NCBI GenBank assembly: GCA_963694535.1
Contig: CAVODE010000018.1
Coordinates: 1-26,238, forward strand
Length of the DNA stretch: 26,238 bases
From: UBA2979 sp963694535
Lineage (GTDB): Bacteria > Chloroflexota > Dehalococcoidia > UBA2979
Direction of reading: 5' to 3'
Shown: piece after piece, positions 24,376 to 26,238 of the stretch
Position numbering within the stretch: position 1 is the first letter of the stretch
How the letters are laid out: every line of letters starts with the position of its first letter
Position numbers and translations under genes: made by a program
Notes under the pieces: model-generated
Databases searched by the model: none
What the model saw: only the letters and a program-made list of their open reading frames with translations
What the model was told of the DNA's origin: nothing

Positions 24376-24415
24376 GGGATGATTCAAGCATATATGTTTC
24401 TGTGCGATTCATCCC
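24376..24415 (+). other. Hairpin in the gmk-trpE intergenic region
   Basis: GGGATGATTC (24376-24385) pairs with GATTCATCCC (24406-24415): ten positions with one T-T mismatch, around a 20-base loop that has a further GCA/TGC pairing. No T-run follows, so it is not a standard terminator. It could be an mRNA 3' end structure for gmk or part of a trpE leader. I see no leader peptide with tandem Trp codons and no T-box motif. TTGGCT (24420) and TATAAA/TAAATA (24440-24447) downstream form at best a weak promoter. Nothing else was identified in 24308-24504. Confidence 0.35.
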
Positions 24416-24504
24416 GTAATTGGCTTAGCTCCTGAGATTTATAAATATTTCAAAGTGATTGAATTTATTCACACTGATTTATCTCACGGGCAGCGGGGTA
24501 CCAG

Positions 24505-26007
24505 ATGAATATGCCGAATGATAATTCCTTGGAGACTAATCTTTACCATCCAACGTTAGATGATGTCTTGGCGCTGTCTGATCCATATACGGTTGTGCCA
24601 ATTTTTCGAGAGGTACGAGCGGACTTGGAAACACCGGTTTCGGCCTATCTGAAAGTGGCCCAAGATCGCGAATATGCGTTTCTTCTGGAGTCAGTCGAGG
24701 GTGGCGAGCGGCATGGTAGATATTCTTTTATAGGAACTGATCCGTATAAGGTCGTGTCATCAGAAACCGAGTCAGGTGATCCTCTTCTTGTAATTCAAGA
24801 TGAGTTGGCTGAGTGGCGCGCCGCTCCGGTCGAAGATCTGCCAAAATTTCATGGTGGGGCAGTTGGCTATTTAGCATACGAATGTGTTACTCATTTTGAA
24901 TCACGTGTGGAATCGAATAAGCCTTTCATCATTGCAATGCCCGACTCGAAAGTTATGTTCATCAAGAATCTTTTAGTGTTTGATCACGTAAGAAACACTA
25001 TCAAGGTTGTATCTCATGTTCGATTAGAGGGTGATCGACGGTCTAATTACAATCAGGCTATAAGCGAAATTGATCAGTTGATAGAAAATTTAATGATGCC
25101 ACTTGGAAATCTTCCATATAGCCCAAATTCGAAAATTCTGGAGTCACCAATTGAGCAGAATTGGTCAAAGAAGGAATACATAGATGCTGTTGATCGGGCG
25201 AAGCAATACATTATTGATGGTGATGTTATTCAAGTAGTGCTTTCGATGCGATTGTCGAAGAATACAGGTGTTCCGCCTTTCGAAGTATACAGAAGCCTGC
25301 GTGCTATTAATCCATCACCCTATTTATTTTTTCTACGATTTAAAGATACATATTTGGTAGGGTCATCACCTGAACTATTAGTTAATATTGAAGATGGATT
25401 AGTTGAAGTGCATCCGATCGCAGGCACGCGGCCTCGAGGCTCCTCAAAAGCAGAGGATGCGGCGCTCGCGGAGGAACTCAGTAATGATGCTAAAGAACTT
25501 GCCGAACATGTAATGCTTTTAGATCTAGGTAGAAATGATGTTGGTAGAGTAGCAAAGCCAGGATCGGTTCAGGTTACTCAGCAATTTGATGTTGAATACT
25601 ATTCTCATGTCATGCATTTGGTGTCACATGTGACAGGCGAACTTCAGGAGAATATTACGGCGTACGATGCCTTACGGTCTGCTTTTCCAGCTGGAACAGT
25701 TTCAGGAGCGCCAAAAGTACGTGCTATGGAGATTATTAATGAATTAGAACCTGATCGTCGTGGTTCTTATGCCGGAGCAGTTGGCTTTTTTGATATGTCG
25801 GGCAACATTGAAACGTGTATAGCAATTCGCACTATTGTTATGCAGGATGGGAAGGCTCATGTACAGGCTGGAGCCGGCATAGTTTACGACAGTGATCCAG
25901 AGCGTGAGTATGAGGAATGTTGGCATAAAGCCGGGGCGTTATTAAAGGCACTTGATGATGCTGAAGTAAGGCAGGACTTTGAACTGACACAAGCCTTGGG
26001 TTACTAG
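24505..26007 (+). CDS. trpE: Anthranilate synthase component I
   Basis: 500 residues, full length. The N-terminal domain holds the Trp feedback-site motif LLESVEGGERHGRYSFIG (LLES 60-63). The chorismate-binding catalytic domain has DVIQVVLSMRLSK, YLFFLRFKDTYLVGSSPELL, HPIAGTRPRG, LLDLGRNDVGRVAKPG, SHVTGEL, AFPAGTVSGAPKVRAMEII and AGAGIVYDSDPEREYEEC. It converts chorismate to anthranilate with a TrpG glutaminase that is not in the window. The ATG at 24505 has GGGG 6 bases upstream. Presence of the LLES motif suggests tryptophan feedback inhibition. Confidence 0.95.
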   Translation: MNMPNDNSLETNLYHPTLDDVLALSDPYTVVPIFREVRADLETPVSAYLKVAQDREYAFLLESVEGGERHGRYSFIGTDPYKVVSSETESGDPLLVIQDELAEWRAAPVEDLPKFHGGAVGYLAYECVTHFESRVESNKPFIIAMPDSKVMFIKNLLVFDHVRNTIKVVSHVRLEGDRRSNYNQAISEIDQLIENLMMPLGNLPYSPNSKILESPIEQNWSKKEYIDAVDRAKQYIIDGDVIQVVLSMRLSKNTGVPPFEVYRSLRAINPSPYLFFLRFKDTYLVGSSPELLVNIEDGLVEVHPIAGTRPRGSSKAEDAALAEELSNDAKELAEHVMLLDLGRNDVGRVAKPGSVQVTQQFDVEYYSHVMHLVSHVTGELQENITAYDALRSAFPAGTVSGAPKVRAMEIINELEPDRRGSYAGAVGFFDMSGNIETCIAIRTIVMQDGKAHVQAGAGIVYDSDPEREYEECWHKAGALLKALDDAEVRQDFELTQALGY

Positions 26008-26033
26008 GCAGATGATTTTGGAAGAATAATAAA

Positions 26034-26238
26034 ATGACGGGACAGCAGATTCTTGGCTCGATGGCACTCTTGGTGCGTGAGGATCAAAAGGTACTTCTTG
26101 TTAAACATGAAAGAGGTCCATTTGCAGGTGAGTGGACGATGCCATTGATTCTCGTTCCAAATGCTCTCACTGCTGAAGAATCTCTTGAGAAATTATTGAC
26201 GGATTCTCTTTCAATTACACCTGGACCCTATGAGTTTT
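26034..26238 (+). CDS. Nudix-fold protein, 3'-truncated, degenerate Nudix box
   Basis: The frame runs from ATG 26034 (GGAAG about 10 bases upstream) to the window end, 68 residues. MALLVREDQKVLLVKHERGPFAGEWTMP matches the opening strands of a Nudix hydrolase (A-L-V-x-D-x-x-VLLV-x-R...G-x-W-x-x-P). The following segment has exactly Nudix-box length, but the catalytic residues are replaced: the expected R-E-x-x-E-E-x-G reads KLLTDSLS. It starts 26 bases after trpE. Fold assignment is fair, and hydrolase activity is doubtful. Confidence 0.7.
   Translation, partial: MTGQQILGSMALLVREDQKVLLVKHERGPFAGEWTMPLILVPNALTAEESLEKLLTDSLSITPGPYEF

Noticed and set aside
24897..24912. CACGTG in trpE as a parS site
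   Set aside because: The core matches, but most flanking positions differ and the arms are not palindromic.

Overview
The window is moderately AT-rich bacterial chromosome, densely packed with housekeeping genes on both strands. I see no phage, transposon or CRISPR array. The gene set (YidC/Jag, ParA/ParB, a RicT-HolB pair, an SCO1664-type kinase-fold protein, AroA/TyrA/TrpE, CCA-encoding tRNA genes) fits a Chloroflexota-like bacterium, perhaps a marine Dehalococcoidia/SAR202 relative. That assignment is inference from gene content and protein style, not from a marker phylogeny.

Layout. (1) 1-1791 (+): the 3' part of an ABC transporter ATPase with degenerate catalytic motifs, its six-helix permease and a small membrane protein. 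(2) 1817-2652 (-): two tandem tRNA-Thr genes (anticodons TGT and CGT), followed by an unrecognised 198-residue protein. (3) 2820-10659 (+): an origin-type cluster, rpmH-rnpA-yidD-(PQQ-propeller lipoprotein)-yidC-jag-(PfkB::ParA)-parB-RidA family-DinB family. A near-perfect parS site lies in the first codons of the lipoprotein gene. yidC and jag overlap by 137 bases in different frames. ParA is the C-terminal half of a single reading frame whose N-terminal half is a complete PfkB sugar kinase-like domain. (4) 10664-15739 (-): a five-gene set read GNAT-lysA-holB-ricT-rhodanese. (5) 15800-17119 (+): an M20 peptidase. (6) 17128-20476 (-): TolB-like propeller, lysozyme-fold protein, SCO1664-family protein. 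(7) 20592-26238 (+): M50 protease, tyrA, aroA, gmk, trpE and the start of a Nudix-fold protein with an eroded Nudix box.

How the genes work together. The rpmH-to-jag part covers ribosome assembly, tRNA 5' processing and membrane protein insertion. ParA-ParB-parS is the chromosome segregation module. lysA, tyrA, aroA and trpE serve lysine and aromatic amino acid synthesis. holB and ricT are the conserved replication/RNA-processing neighbours also seen in Firmicutes. dnaA, dnaN, mnmE, mnmG and rsmG, which often accompany this cluster, are not here.

Most worth following up: the PfkB-ParA fusion, parS inside a coding start, the long yidC/jag dual-coding overlap, the TolB-like/lysozyme-fold/kinase-fold cassette, and the inactive-looking Nudix and ABC ATPase domains. 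No intergenic stretch free of genes exceeds 300 bases; the longest are 24308-24504 and 2653-2819.
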